A stretch of DNA of 44,137 bases from DATCMU01 sp036563245 (GCA_036563245.1 DATCMU010000026.1:1-44137); one strand, 5' to 3'; counted from the stretch's first letter, positions 16,219-25,037 are shown. Notes: a model not told the origin generated them from the sequence alone. Made by a program: numbers and translations.

Positions 16219-17670
16219 ATGTCGCAACGTCCCAATATCGTGATGGTGTTCGTCGATCAGCTTCGGCGCGACGCGCTCGGCTTCGCTGGCGATCCGAACG
16301 TGAGGACGCCGCATATCGATCGGCTTGCCCGCGAAGGGGTTCACTTTGCGGCGGCGTGTTCGACATTCCCTGCCTGCGTGCCCTTCCGCTTCTCCCTGAT
16401 GACCGGGGAATATGCCCATTCCAGAAACGTGCCCGCGCTGGGCTACAGGCTTTCGCCCGCCGAGCGCACGCTGGGCGAGGCCGTCGGCGCGTTGGGTTAC
16501 GCCACGGGCTATATCGGCAAGTGGCACCTTTATTCAGCATATGGGGTCAGCGGTGGGCTCGACCTGTCGCAGGCCTGCCGGGTGCCGGTGCCCGCCAGCC
16601 ATCGCCGCGGATGGGACTATTGGCGTGGGTTCGAGCTGAGGAATTCGTTCTACGACACCTGGTATTTCGCCCAGGACGAGACGGTGCCCCGCCGCCTGGA
16701 GGGATATCAGACCAACGGCTTGTTCGAGCTTGCTTTCGACTACATCGAGCGGGACCGGCCGCGGGACCGTCCATTCTTCCTGACGCTGTCGGTGGAGGCG
16801 CCGCATCCGCCTTTCGAGGCGCCGCCGGCCGCGCTGGACAGGGTTGCGCGGCGCGGTCCCCTGGCTCTGCGACCGAACGTCGATATCAGAGCCATCCGCT
16901 TCTTTCCCCCCGAATGGTACGAGCCGTCGGGGCCGGGTGGAGCGATCGATCCCACGGACCCTTTATCCGTGAAGCGCGTGTTCGAGGCAAACATGCGGGC
17001 CTATTACGCGATGATCGAGGTGATCGATGACAACATGGGACGGCTGGCCGAAGTGCTCGAGAACGAGGGCCTCGCCGATAACACCATCGTGGTGTTTCTC
17101 TCCGACCATGGCGAACTGGGTGGTAGTCACGGCTTGCTCGGCAAGGCGGAGCCATGGGAGGAATCCGTGGGCATCCCGCTCATCATCCATGGATCAGGCG
17201 GCACAATGGTGCCGGGTGGACGCGTGTGCCGGACGCCGCTGCACACCGAGGACCTGTTCTGCACACTGGTGGGCCTTGCCGGCGGCAAAGAGCAGCCTGC
17301 TCCACCAAGGCTGGACTTCTCGAAGTACATCCGCGGACAGGCCGAAGAACCCGATCGGGATGGCGTTCTTCTGGAATTCGTCACGGAGACGCGGCGCAAT
17401 CGCAGCTACTATGACGAGACATGGCGCGGCATCCGCACGCGCCGGCACAAGTACACCGTCCTGGGTGACCGCAAGGGCGCGCGGCCCTGGCAATTGTTCG
17501 ATCTGGAAAAGAACCCATACGAACAGGACAATCTGGTCGCGGATCCGCAAAGCAGCGAAACCGCTGCGCGTTTGCACCGGCAACTCCTGGAGTTGCTGAG
17601 GCAAAGCGGCGACGACTTTGCGGTCGCGTCCGCATTCGGCCTGCCTGCGCAGGCGGTTGCCGAGACCTGA
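16219..17670 (+). CDS. Sulfatase C with atypical CVPFR active-site motif
   Basis: 483 residues; ATG 16219 aligns the N-terminus MSQRPNIVMVFVDQ with the other two sulfatases (metal ligand D13). There is no signal peptide. The formylglycine position is C53-V-P-F-R57: Cys, Pro and Arg are kept, but the fourth residue is Phe instead of the usual Ser or Ala. GKWHLY and SDHGELGGSHGLLGK supply the remaining active-site segments. The general CxPxR rule is satisfied, so maturation is possible, but the bulky Phe may mark a particular subfamily. The gene is divergent from the OppD-OppF-sulfatase B unit across operator copy 2. An upstream GTG at 16180 is possible but less likely. Confidence 0.88.
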   Translation: MSQRPNIVMVFVDQLRRDALGFAGDPNVRTPHIDRLAREGVHFAAACSTFPACVPFRFSLMTGEYAHSRNVPALGYRLSPAERTLGEAVGALGYATGYIGKWHLYSAYGVSGGLDLSQACRVPVPASHRRGWDYWRGFELRNSFYDTWYFAQDETVPRRLEGYQTNGLFELAFDYIERDRPRDRPFFLTLSVEAPHPPFEAPPAALDRVARRGPLALRPNVDIRAIRFFPPEWYEPSGPGGAIDPTDPLSVKRVFEANMRAYYAMIEVIDDNMGRLAEVLENEGLADNTIVVFLSDHGELGGSHGLLGKAEPWEESVGIPLIIHGSGGTMVPGGRVCRTPLHTEDLFCTLVGLAGGKEQPAPPRLDFSKYIRGQAEEPDRDGVLLEFVTETRRNRSYYDETWRGIRTRRHKYTVLGDRKGARPWQLFDLEKNPYEQDNLVADPQSSETAARLHRQLLELLRQSGDDFAVASAFGLPAQAVAET

Positions 17671-17776
17671 AGACAAGGTTTGCGATGCGCGTCAGGTGCG
17701 GAACAGGTGGGTGCGATGACCGGAACTTCCGCCCATTTGGCCAGCGGATCGCCAACTTGACGCTGCCGAAAAGTAC

Positions 17777-17796
17777 ATCGTATACTTTTATACGAA
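17777..17796. promoter_or_regulatory. GntR-type operator, copy 3, with overlapping sigma-70-like promoter
   Basis: ATCGTAT-ACTTTT-ATACGAA, 86 nt before the system-1 binding-protein gene. TTGACG at 17757-17762 and TATACT at 17781-17786 are 18 nt apart and form a plausible promoter whose -10 box sits inside the operator. That geometry predicts repression by steric block. Confidence 0.75.
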
Positions 17797-17881
17797 ACGG
17801 TTGGAGGTTGCGTATGTAGTGCCTGGTCACGCCGTAGCGTTGGGCGTGATTCCGATTTGTTCTTTCAGGGAGGAAGACGAC

Positions 17882-19447
17882 ATGAATCAGAGATTTACGA
17901 TTTCGCGGCGCACGCTGCTCGCAGGTTCGGCGCTTACGGTCGTGGCTGCAATGGCGCCCATCGGCGTCAAGGCTCAGGTCAAGGGCGGAAACCTGACTTT
18001 CGTACAGGGGTCGAACCCGCCGAGCCTGGACGGGATGGTCACGTCCTCGCAGGCATCGCGCAACGTCAACATGAACATCTATGAGACGCTGTTCGGCTTC
18101 AGCGAGGAAGTGAAGCCGATACCGATTCTGGCGGAAAGCCTCGATATCTCTGATGACGGTTTGACTTATCGCATTCCGTTGAGAAAAGGCGTCAAGTTCC
18201 ACAATGGCAAGGAGATGACCGCGAGGGACGTCAAGGCATCGCTTGAGCGCTACCGCAAGGTTGGCGCCACGGGCAATCTGCTCGACCCTGTTGCAAGCAT
18301 CGACATCACGGGCGACTACGAAGTCACCCTGACGATGAAGGAAGACACGCCCACATTCCTCGAGGCTTTCTCGTCCCCACGCGCTCCGGCCGTGATCATT
18401 CCCGAAGAAGACGGGGAAGCGGAGGCCAACAAGACCTCGCTGGTTGGAACGGGCCCCTACAAGTATGTCGAATACGTGCCTGACAGCCATGTGAAACTGG
18501 AGAGGTTCGAGGGCTATTCGCAGGACACCCGCTGGGACGACATCAATGGTTTCGGCGGCAAGAAGACCGCCTATCTGGACACCATCACCTTCCGGATAAT
18601 TCCCGAGCCGGGCGCGCAGACCGCCGCACTTGAAACGGGCGAGGTCGATATCATCGAACAGATTTCCGTTCCCGCCGCGAAGCGCATGGAAAGCGATCCG
18701 AATATCGAAATCTTCAAGAACATGCCCTGGGCGATGCTCACGCTCATCCTGAACATGAATGTCTCGCCCACCGACAATGTGAAGTTCCGCGAAGCGGTTC
18801 AGGTGGCGCTGAACATGGAAGAGATCATGGCGATCGCCACCGAGGGCTTCTACCAGCTCGACTGGGGCTGGCAGTATCCGACATCGCCATACAGTGCGGG
18901 GGATATCGGCAAGCAGTTCTATAACCAGGCCGATGTCGAACGCGCCAAGAAGCTTCTGGAGGAAGCCGGCTACAAGGGCGAGGAGTTCTCCATCCTTACC
19001 GACTCCAATTACCAGGAGCACAACAAGGCGGCAGTTGTCGCCGCGCAGAACCTCAAGGCTGTTGGCATCAATGCGGTGGTCAATGAGGTCGACTGGCCGA
19101 CCGCCCTCAAGATCCGGCTGCAGCCCGAAGGCTGGAACGGCTGGACGCTGATGATGGGCATCGAGCCATATCTGGGGCCGGTGGGCCTGATAGCGACCCT
19201 GACGGGCAAGCATCCGCACTTCGTCAAGAACGATGAGGAACTCGACCGGCTCTATCAGCAGCTGATCAGCGGCAAGACTTTCGAGGATCGCAAGGCGACG
19301 TTCGCCAAGATCCAGCAGCGCCTTTACGAGTTCTTCGGCGTTATCAAGCTCGGCGACACCGGCATGATGCAGGCCGGCCGCGCCAACGTGAAAGGCTTTC
19401 GGCCCTTCCGGTTCCCGCGTTTGTACAACGTGTGGCTGGAGGCCTAG
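17882..19447 (+). CDS. ABC transporter substrate-binding protein, family 5, system 1
   Basis: 521 residues; ATG 17882 follows a strong AGGGAGGA site. The N-terminus MNQRFTISRRTLLAGSALTVVAAMA is a signal peptide with a twin-arginine-like SRRTLL motif, ending near GVKAQ. The mature part shows family-5 features: NLTFVQGSNPPSLDG at the start, YETLFGFSEEVKPIPILAESL, and LRKGVKFHNGKEMTARDVKASLERY. Family members bind dipeptides, oligopeptides, opines, nickel or oligosaccharides. Permeases follow at 19561 and 20498; the ATPases are those at 14043-16078. Confidence 0.92.
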   Translation: MNQRFTISRRTLLAGSALTVVAAMAPIGVKAQVKGGNLTFVQGSNPPSLDGMVTSSQASRNVNMNIYETLFGFSEEVKPIPILAESLDISDDGLTYRIPLRKGVKFHNGKEMTARDVKASLERYRKVGATGNLLDPVASIDITGDYEVTLTMKEDTPTFLEAFSSPRAPAVIIPEEDGEAEANKTSLVGTGPYKYVEYVPDSHVKLERFEGYSQDTRWDDINGFGGKKTAYLDTITFRIIPEPGAQTAALETGEVDIIEQISVPAAKRMESDPNIEIFKNMPWAMLTLILNMNVSPTDNVKFREAVQVALNMEEIMAIATEGFYQLDWGWQYPTSPYSAGDIGKQFYNQADVERAKKLLEEAGYKGEEFSILTDSNYQEHNKAAVVAAQNLKAVGINAVVNEVDWPTALKIRLQPEGWNGWTLMMGIEPYLGPVGLIATLTGKHPHFVKNDEELDRLYQQLISGKTFEDRKATFAKIQQRLYEFFGVIKLGDTGMMQAGRANVKGFRPFRFPRLYNVWLEA

Positions 19448-19462
19448 TCTGAGCGAACAAGG

Positions 19463-19519
19463 AGGGCGGCGGCGGCCGCCCTTCGCCCGCCCGCGCGGCC
19501 GAAATGCCGCGTGGGCGGG
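19463..19519 (+). promoter_or_regulatory. Two consecutive stem-loops between binding-protein and permease genes, system 1
   Basis: Hairpin 1: AGGGCGGC-GGCG-GCCGCCCT (19463-19482), 8-bp stem and 4-nt loop. Hairpin 2: CCCGCCCGCGCGGC at 19486-19499 pairs with 19506-19519 through 14 bp, including one G-U, around the loop CGAAAT. No T-tract follows. Such structures commonly protect the 3' end of binding-protein mRNA and lower permease expression; that role is inferred. Confidence 0.6.
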
Positions 19520-19560
19520 AACTGTCGGGCTCCAGGCGCAGTCGAAATGGAGATCGGTGC

Positions 19561-20508
19561 ATGTTCGGTTTCATAGTGCGGCGCCTGCTGAGTGCCATAC
19601 CGGTGCTGATCGTGGTTTCGCTCGTCACCTTCCTCATCATCTGGATCGTACCCGGGGACGTGACCGCGGAGATTGCCGGGCCGGATGCGACGCCCGCACA
19701 ACTGGCGCGCCTGCGGCAGGACCTTGGTCTCGACAGGCCCTTGGTCGATCGCGCGCTGATCTGGTACGGCCATCTGCTGCACGGGGATCTCGGGCAGTCC
19801 TATCTGCTGAACCGGTCGGTGGCGGATGCGGTGATCGAACGCCTGCCAGTCACGCTTTCTCTGGTCGCTCTTGGACTCCTGCTTTCCGTCGGCATGGGCA
19901 TGCTTCTGGGCATCCTGGCGGCTGTCCGGCACAATAGCTGGGTGGACCAGGCCGCGACCACGGTCGCGCTGCTTGGATTGTCCTTGCCCGATTTCTGGTT
20001 CGGGCTCGTTCTCATACTTTTTTTCGCGGTGGAACTTCACTGGCTTCCCACGGGCGGATTCGTGCCCCTGACCGAAGACCCGGTGGGCTGGCTGCGCGCA
20101 ATGACCCTCCCGTCGCTCACTCTGGCGTTCACGCAAATGGGCGTCCTCGCCAGAATGACGCGATCATCCATGCTCGATGTGCTGGGCCATGATTTCATTC
20201 GGACGGCACGGGCGAAAGGGATGCCGGGCTGGAATGTCATCTTCAAGCATGCCCTGCTGAACGCGATGATCCCGATCGTCACCGTGATCGGCATCCTGAC
20301 CGGAGTGCTTCTGGGCGGGGCCGTGGTGGTGGAGACCGTGTTCTCGCTGCCGGGAGTTGGGCGCCTGATCATTGGCGCCATCCAAAGGCGGGACTACCCC
20401 ATCATACAGGGAGGACTGCTCATAACGGCTTCAACGTTCGTGTTCGTGAACATTGCCGTCGATATCGTTTACGGATGGCTGGATCCAAGGGTGCGCGATG
20501 ACCGCTGA
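19561..20508 (+). CDS. ABC transporter permease (OppB/DppB type), system 1
   Basis: 315 residues with six predicted membrane helices, beginning MFGFIVRRLLSAIPVLIVVSLVTFLIIWIVPGD, the classical DppB N-terminus. The EAA-type loop TARAKGMPGWNVIFKHALLNAMIP contacts the ATPase. The C-terminus has the family segment VETVFSLPGVGRL and DIVYGWLDPRVR. It overlaps the next permease by 11 nt. It forms the inner-membrane channel with the next gene product. Confidence 0.93.
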   Translation: MFGFIVRRLLSAIPVLIVVSLVTFLIIWIVPGDVTAEIAGPDATPAQLARLRQDLGLDRPLVDRALIWYGHLLHGDLGQSYLLNRSVADAVIERLPVTLSLVALGLLLSVGMGMLLGILAAVRHNSWVDQAATTVALLGLSLPDFWFGLVLILFFAVELHWLPTGGFVPLTEDPVGWLRAMTLPSLTLAFTQMGVLARMTRSSMLDVLGHDFIRTARAKGMPGWNVIFKHALLNAMIPIVTVIGILTGVLLGGAVVVETVFSLPGVGRLIIGAIQRRDYPIIQGGLLITASTFVFVNIAVDIVYGWLDPRVRDDR

Positions 20509-21415
20509 AGCCGCAATCGATGCCAAGGTTCCCGATCTGGCGCGCGAGATGGCGCTGGCACGTCGGCGGCAATACCTGCATTTCTTCCGCCGGCTCTTCG
20601 TGCACCGCTCGTTTCTGATCGGCTTCGGTCTTCTGTCGATCATCGTCGTGCTTGCGGTGCTCGCCAACCTGATTGCGCCCTATGACCCGGACGCAAACGA
20701 TTATACCAGCTTTCTGGCCGCGCCTTCGGCCGCTCATCTGCTGGGCACGGACGAGTTCGGCCGCGATGTGCTGAGCCGCATCATCTTCGGGACGCGCGTG
20801 TCGCTGCGCATCGGGCTTGCGGTCGTTATCACCACGGGTGTTCTCGGCACGATCATTGGAACCCTGGCGGGCTATGTGCGCTGGGTGGACGGTTTTGTCA
20901 TGCGGGCCATGGATGGCCTCATGGCCTTTCCAGGCGTGCTTCTCGCCATTGCGCTCGCGGCAGCCCTCGGGCCATCGGAGATGAACGCGATCATCGCGCT
21001 GACGGTGACATTCACGCCCAGAACCGCGCGAGTGGTCCGCGCAAGCGTGCTGGTCACCAAGCGAATGCTTTATGTCGAGGCGGCGATTGCTGCGGGGGCC
21101 GGCCACGCAAGGGTGATCGTGAGGTACATTCTGGCGAATGCTCTGTCGCCCCTGATCGTGCAGCTGACCTTTGTGTTCGCTGTCTCGATCCTGGCTGAAG
21201 CAATTCTGAGTTTTCTGGGTGTCGGCCCGCCGCCGCCTCAGCCTTCGCTCGGCAACATCATCGCCGGCGGGCGCAACTACGTGCAGGAAGCGCCCTGGGT
21301 CGCCTTCTTTCCCGGCATCGCAATCGCGTGCTCGGTCCTGGGGCTCAATCTCATGGGCGACGGCTTGCGGGACACCATAGATCCGCGCCTGCGCAAGGTT
21401 CAGGACGCGCGATGA
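20498..21415 (+). CDS. ABC transporter permease (OppC/DppC type), system 1
   Basis: 305 residues from ATG 20498, which overlaps the previous stop region by 11 nt. Features are an N-terminal cytoplasmic arm, FLIGFGLLSIIVVLAVLANLIAPYDP, HLLGTDEFGRDVLSRIIFGTRVSLRIG (the DppC hallmark), an EAA-like loop (YVEAAIAAGAGHARVIVRYILANALSP) and FLGVGPPPPQPSLGNII. It pairs with the permease before it. Confidence 0.93.
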   Translation: MTAEAAIDAKVPDLAREMALARRRQYLHFFRRLFVHRSFLIGFGLLSIIVVLAVLANLIAPYDPDANDYTSFLAAPSAAHLLGTDEFGRDVLSRIIFGTRVSLRIGLAVVITTGVLGTIIGTLAGYVRWVDGFVMRAMDGLMAFPGVLLAIALAAALGPSEMNAIIALTVTFTPRTARVVRASVLVTKRMLYVEAAIAAGAGHARVIVRYILANALSPLIVQLTFVFAVSILAEAILSFLGVGPPPPQPSLGNIIAGGRNYVQEAPWVAFFPGIAIACSVLGLNLMGDGLRDTIDPRLRKVQDAR

Positions 21416-21485
21416 TGCCTGTCGAAACCACAGGAAGACGTTCGTTGCAGGCGTCCAAACGGGGAGTTGCCGGCATCAATCGGAG

Positions 21486-21505
21486 ATCGTATACGATCAC
21501 TTCAA
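21486..21505. promoter_or_regulatory. GntR-type operator, copy 4 (upstream of the regulator gene)
   Basis: The left half is exact (ATCGTAT-AC), but the right half is degenerate. Instead the site forms a compact 12-bp palindrome ATCGTATACGAT at 21486-21497. It lies 53 nt before the GntR start, so autoregulation is likely, perhaps with weaker binding than at the full sites. Confidence 0.6.
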
Positions 21506-21557
21506 TTTTTCATGGAAGACTCGCGAGGGCGTGCAGGCGCGCGGCACGGCAGGAATC

Positions 21558-22307
21558 ATGGCAAGAGAAATGACCGGCACAAGAATGTTGACGCCCGAGG
21601 TCGGGCCGGAGGGCGATGCACCGGCGAAGTGGGAAGCGGGGCGGCCGCAAACCATGGTCGACCACGCGGTGTCGGCGATCATCTCGGGCGCGGCGCGCGG
21701 TGTCATATTGCCTGGCGATCGCATCGTCGAAGCCGATCTGTGCCGCGGACTGGGCATGAGCCGGGTTCCGATTCGCGAGGCCTTGCGCATTCTTGAGAGC
21801 CAGGGCGTGGTGACCAGCGAGCCCTACAAGGGCATTCGCCTCATGGAGGTGTCGCACGAGCGGCTGGAGCAAGTGCTCGACGTGCGCGCCAATCTCGAGA
21901 TCCTGGCGGCGCGGCGTGCGCTGGAGGCAGGCAATAACGGCCCGCGCAGGATCGAAAAGCTTCAAAAGGCCCGCGACGAGATGGACCTGATGGCCCACAG
22001 AAACGACGCCTATGGTTTCGCGCTTGCCGATGCCGACTTCCACAGGGCGCTGACGGGTTTTGCGCGCAATCCCGTCCTGTCGAATCTCTGGGAATCCCTT
22101 GCCCGGCAGGTGACGATCATCGGGGGGCTCGCAACCCTGGGCAAGTCGATGGACGAAATCCTGCACGAGCACGACACGCTCATCGATACCTTCAAGTCGG
22201 GCGATGCCGACGCCATGGCGCGCGAGTTGCACGACCATATCGTGGTCTATGCCCATGACATCGATTTCGACCGCATAGTCGCCGAGCGGCGACGCGAGAG
22301 GGCCTGA
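21558..22307 (+). CDS. GntR-family transcriptional regulator, FCD subfamily
   Basis: 249 residues from ATG 21558 (AGGA just upstream; GTG 21531 is a longer alternative). A winged helix-turn-helix occupies about residues 32-96, with the GntR signature GDRIVEADLCRGLGMSRVPIREALRILESQGVV. Residues from about 100 form an all-helical FCD ligand domain, including DADFHRAL, EHDTLIDTFKSGD and LHDHI, with His positions typical of the metal-assisted carboxylate-binding pocket. Such proteins usually repress catabolic genes until a carboxylic acid ligand binds. It sits in the middle of the island and is preceded by its own operator-like site, so it is the best candidate to bind all six copies. Confidence 0.9.
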   Translation: MAREMTGTRMLTPEVGPEGDAPAKWEAGRPQTMVDHAVSAIISGAARGVILPGDRIVEADLCRGLGMSRVPIREALRILESQGVVTSEPYKGIRLMEVSHERLEQVLDVRANLEILAARRALEAGNNGPRRIEKLQKARDEMDLMAHRNDAYGFALADADFHRALTGFARNPVLSNLWESLARQVTIIGGLATLGKSMDEILHEHDTLIDTFKSGDADAMARELHDHIVVYAHDIDFDRIVAERRRERA

Positions 22308-22389
22308 CGCCCGCGTCCCAGTCTTCGCCAGCCAGCAATTCCGCATTGCGTCCGAAAAAGGCCGCGGCTCGATATTGACAACACTTAAT

Positions 22390-22409
22390 TTCGTATACAA
22401 TCATACATT
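22390..22409. promoter_or_regulatory. GntR-type operator, copy 5 (upstream of deacylase operon)
   Basis: TTCGTAT-ACAATC-ATACATT, ending 17 nt before the deacylase start. TTGACA at 22375-22380 ends 9 nt before it. The same TTGAC-to-operator spacing recurs at copy 6, suggesting a shared promoter layout for these two units. Confidence 0.7.
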
Positions 22410-22426
22410 ATGGAGCGGAGGAAGAA

Positions 22427-23476
22427 ATGTCGGAACTCAATGTCGAGCGGTCGCGGATTTCGAACCCAATCGATTTTGACAAGGACGGCCGGCAGGCCGG
22501 GTACCTGAGGGCGCCGCTCTCGCGAAATACCGCGGGCTGGGGCATCGTCGAGATCCCCATCATATCGGTCAAGAACGGAAACGGGCCGACCGTACTTCTG
22601 ACCGGAGGCGTTCACGGCGACGAATATGAGGGGCCGATCGCGATCTCGCGGCTTGCCCAGACGCTGGACCCGGCAAAAGTGCAGGGGCGGGTCATCATGA
22701 TACCGGCCTTCAATATTCCCGCGGTGCTCAACGACACGCGTCTCAGTCCGGTCGACAATCGAGACATGAACCGGTGTTTCCCGGGGAATGCGCGCGGCAC
22801 CTTCTCCGAAATGCTGGCTCACTTTCTCGACGGCTACATCCTCCCGCTTGCGGACATCTCCGTCGATCTGCACACGGCCGGCCATTCCTGCGATTCCGCT
22901 CTGTCGACCAACATGCACTATGTCGGCTCGCCGGAAATGCGCGAGAAGACGATGGCCGCCGCCAAGGCATTCGGAGCGCCCTACAACGTGGTGTTCTGGG
23001 GCGTCGATGAAGGGGCGACATTCACGTCGTGCGTGGAACGGCGGGGCATCATTTCGCTCGGCACGGAGCTGGGCGGCTGGGGGCGGGTGAATATCGAAGG
23101 CGTCAGGATCGGAAGGCGGGGTATCGATAATATCCTCAAGCACATGGGCGTCATCGAGGGGACGCCCGACACCAGCCAGACCGACGGGACGAATGCCACG
23201 CGCCACATGATGGTGCGCGATCCCAGGTCGTATTCCTTTGCGCCGGCTGGCGGATTGTTCGAGCCGGCCAATGTCGTCGGCGATACGGTGCGGGCCGGAC
23301 AGCCTGCTGGCTGGCTGCATTTCGTGGAAGACGTCGATCATCCCCCGGTTGAGGTGCGCTACGAGCGCGACGGCGTGATCTGGATGAGCGCCGGGCCCGG
23401 ACGCGTGGCGCGGGGCGACGTCGTCGCGGTCATCATGGCCGATTACGACGACGCGGCTGCGGCTATCGGCGGCTGA
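22427..23476 (+). CDS. Succinylglutamate desuccinylase/aspartoacylase-family zinc deacylase (DoeB-like)
   Basis: 349 residues. Zinc ligands appear as H63-G-D-E66 in LLTGGVHGDEYEGP and H149 in SVDLHTAG; E214 in LGTELGGWG is the probable general base. DNRDMNRCFPG is the usual substrate-binding Asn-Arg segment. Overall it resembles DoeB, which removes acetyl from N-alpha-acetyl-diaminobutyrate in ectoine breakdown, but no other ectoine gene is nearby, so the substrate is probably another N-acyl amino compound. It is cytoplasmic and first in a unit continuing with mlrC-like and mandelate racemase-like genes. Confidence 0.87.
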   Translation: MSELNVERSRISNPIDFDKDGRQAGYLRAPLSRNTAGWGIVEIPIISVKNGNGPTVLLTGGVHGDEYEGPIAISRLAQTLDPAKVQGRVIMIPAFNIPAVLNDTRLSPVDNRDMNRCFPGNARGTFSEMLAHFLDGYILPLADISVDLHTAGHSCDSALSTNMHYVGSPEMREKTMAAAKAFGAPYNVVFWGVDEGATFTSCVERRGIISLGTELGGWGRVNIEGVRIGRRGIDNILKHMGVIEGTPDTSQTDGTNATRHMMVRDPRSYSFAPAGGLFEPANVVGDTVRAGQPAGWLHFVEDVDHPPVEVRYERDGVIWMSAGPGRVARGDVVAVIMADYDDAAAAIGG

Positions 23477-23537
23477 GCATGCGCGCTTCCGATCATATCC
23501 CGGCGCAGCGAAAACCGGTTTTCATGGAGCACGGACT

Positions 23538-25037
23538 ATGAAGATCCTCATGGCCGAATGCATGCAGGAGGTTTCCTCGTTCAATCCGCTGCCCGGCGGA
23601 TACCGGGACTTCACGGTCGAGCGCGAGGAAGCCTTTGTCAGGGGACCAGGCCTCAACACCGCGCTGGCCGGGGCCCTGGGGGTGTTCGAGGACCGGGAGG
23701 ATGTGGAGATCATCCGCACGATTTCGGCCCGGGCTGGCAGTGCCGGTGTGTTGTCGGCTGCCGGCTGGAAGCAATTGTCCGAGGAGTGGCTGGCCGCGCT
23801 CGAACCCTGGATCGGCAAGGTCGATGCGATCTATGTGTCCTTGCATGGGGCCATGGGCGCCGAGGGAGAGCCGGATCCGGAGGGGTATCTTCTCGAACGG
23901 ATACGCGACATGTTCGGGCCTGACGTGCCCATGGTCATCTCGCTGGACCTGCACGGCATCCTGACCTCTCGAATGATCGACCAGGTCGATGGCCTGACGA
24001 TCTATCACACCTATCCGCATGTGGACTTCGCCGATACAGGGCGCCGGGCGGCGCAGCTGCTGCTCGACATCATCGACCGGGACCTGAAGCCGGTGATCGC
24101 GCGGGTGCGCGTCCCCATGCTGGCGCGCGGCGACGAATGCATAACCAAGACGGGCTGGTTCGGGGACGTGATCGGCGACGCGCGCCTTCTGGAGGCGAGC
24201 GGCAAGGTGCTGGCCGCCGGTATCATGATCGGCAACCCGTTCACCGATGCGCCGGAACTCTGTACCCAGACCCTGGTGGTCGCCGAAAGCGATGCGGAGT
24301 TCGCGCGGCAGGCGGCGACCGACCTCGCCGAAGCGATGTGGGCGGGACGCCATCGCCTGGTGGGCAAGCTGGTGCCCGTCGACAAGGCCGTGGCGCTGGC
24401 GCGCACAATGAGCGGACCGCTGGTCTTCACCGATGCGGCCGACGCCACGTCTTCCGGGGCGTCCGGCGATTCCAACGTCCTCGTGAAGGCCCTTCGCGAC
24501 GGCGGGTACAAGGGACGCGTCCTGGCGCAGATTGTCGATCCCGGCGCGGCCGCACGGGCGCGCACGGCGGGTGTTGGCGCCCGCATCACCACGACAATCG
24601 GTGGCGCGTACGATCCCGCACGGTTCGAACCCATGCCAATCACCGCGACAGTGGAGAGCCTGTCGCGTGGTCGCGGCCGCCTCGAGACGATGGGCATGCC
24701 GCTCGACGCAGGGCCAACGGCGGTCCTCACCTTCGAAAATTTCACGGTGGTGGTGATGAGCCGTTCGGTGAGCCTTTTCGACAGGGCGATGTACTACGCG
24801 AATGGTCTGGATCCTCAGGACTTCGACCTCACGATAGTCAAGTCGCCCCACACCGAATTCCATATGTACGACCAGTGGGCGCAGAAGAATTTCAACGTCG
24901 ATGCGCCCGGCGCGACTTCCGCCAATCTGCCCACGCTTGGGCATCGGCTGTGCGCGCGCCCGATCTACCCTCTGGAACCAGATACGGTTTTCCGGCCGTC
25001 ACCCGAACTCTTCGCGCGGCAGGGGGCAGAACGATAG
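23538..25037 (+). CDS. M81-family metallopeptidase-like protein (MlrC type)
   Basis: 499 residues. The N-terminus MKILMAECMQEVSSFNPLP matches the M81/DUF1485 opening (metal-binding E7 and nearby residues). SLHGAMGAEGEPDPEG, SLDLHGILTSRM and TYPHVDFADTG carry the conserved His/Asp metal ligands. The C-terminal MlrC domain begins near residue 300, with TDAADATSSGASGDSN. MlrC cleaves linear microcystin products, but most members sit in amino-compound catabolic clusters and have unproven substrates. There is no signal peptide. It lies 61 nt after the deacylase. Confidence 0.88.
   Translation: MKILMAECMQEVSSFNPLPGGYRDFTVEREEAFVRGPGLNTALAGALGVFEDREDVEIIRTISARAGSAGVLSAAGWKQLSEEWLAALEPWIGKVDAIYVSLHGAMGAEGEPDPEGYLLERIRDMFGPDVPMVISLDLHGILTSRMIDQVDGLTIYHTYPHVDFADTGRRAAQLLLDIIDRDLKPVIARVRVPMLARGDECITKTGWFGDVIGDARLLEASGKVLAAGIMIGNPFTDAPELCTQTLVVAESDAEFARQAATDLAEAMWAGRHRLVGKLVPVDKAVALARTMSGPLVFTDAADATSSGASGDSNVLVKALRDGGYKGRVLAQIVDPGAAARARTAGVGARITTTIGGAYDPARFEPMPITATVESLSRGRGRLETMGMPLDAGPTAVLTFENFTVVVMSRSVSLFDRAMYYANGLDPQDFDLTIVKSPHTEFHMYDQWAQKNFNVDAPGATSANLPTLGHRLCARPIYPLEPDTVFRPSPELFARQGAER

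Noticed and set aside
17381..19219. Long minus-strand open frame (612 codons) opposite sulfatase C and the system-1 binding protein
   Set aside because: It covers two well-supported genes and an intergenic operator, has no recognisable domain and has shadow-like composition.
22427..23476. Ectoine degradation gene doeB
   Set aside because: Similarity is clear, but no doeA, doeC, doeD or ectoine transporter is near and the regulon contains sulfatases, so no specific symbol was given.
23493..24944. Minus-strand open frame (483 codons) opposite the M81 gene
   Set aside because: The plus-strand frame has the complete MlrC motif set; the antisense product matches nothing I recognise.
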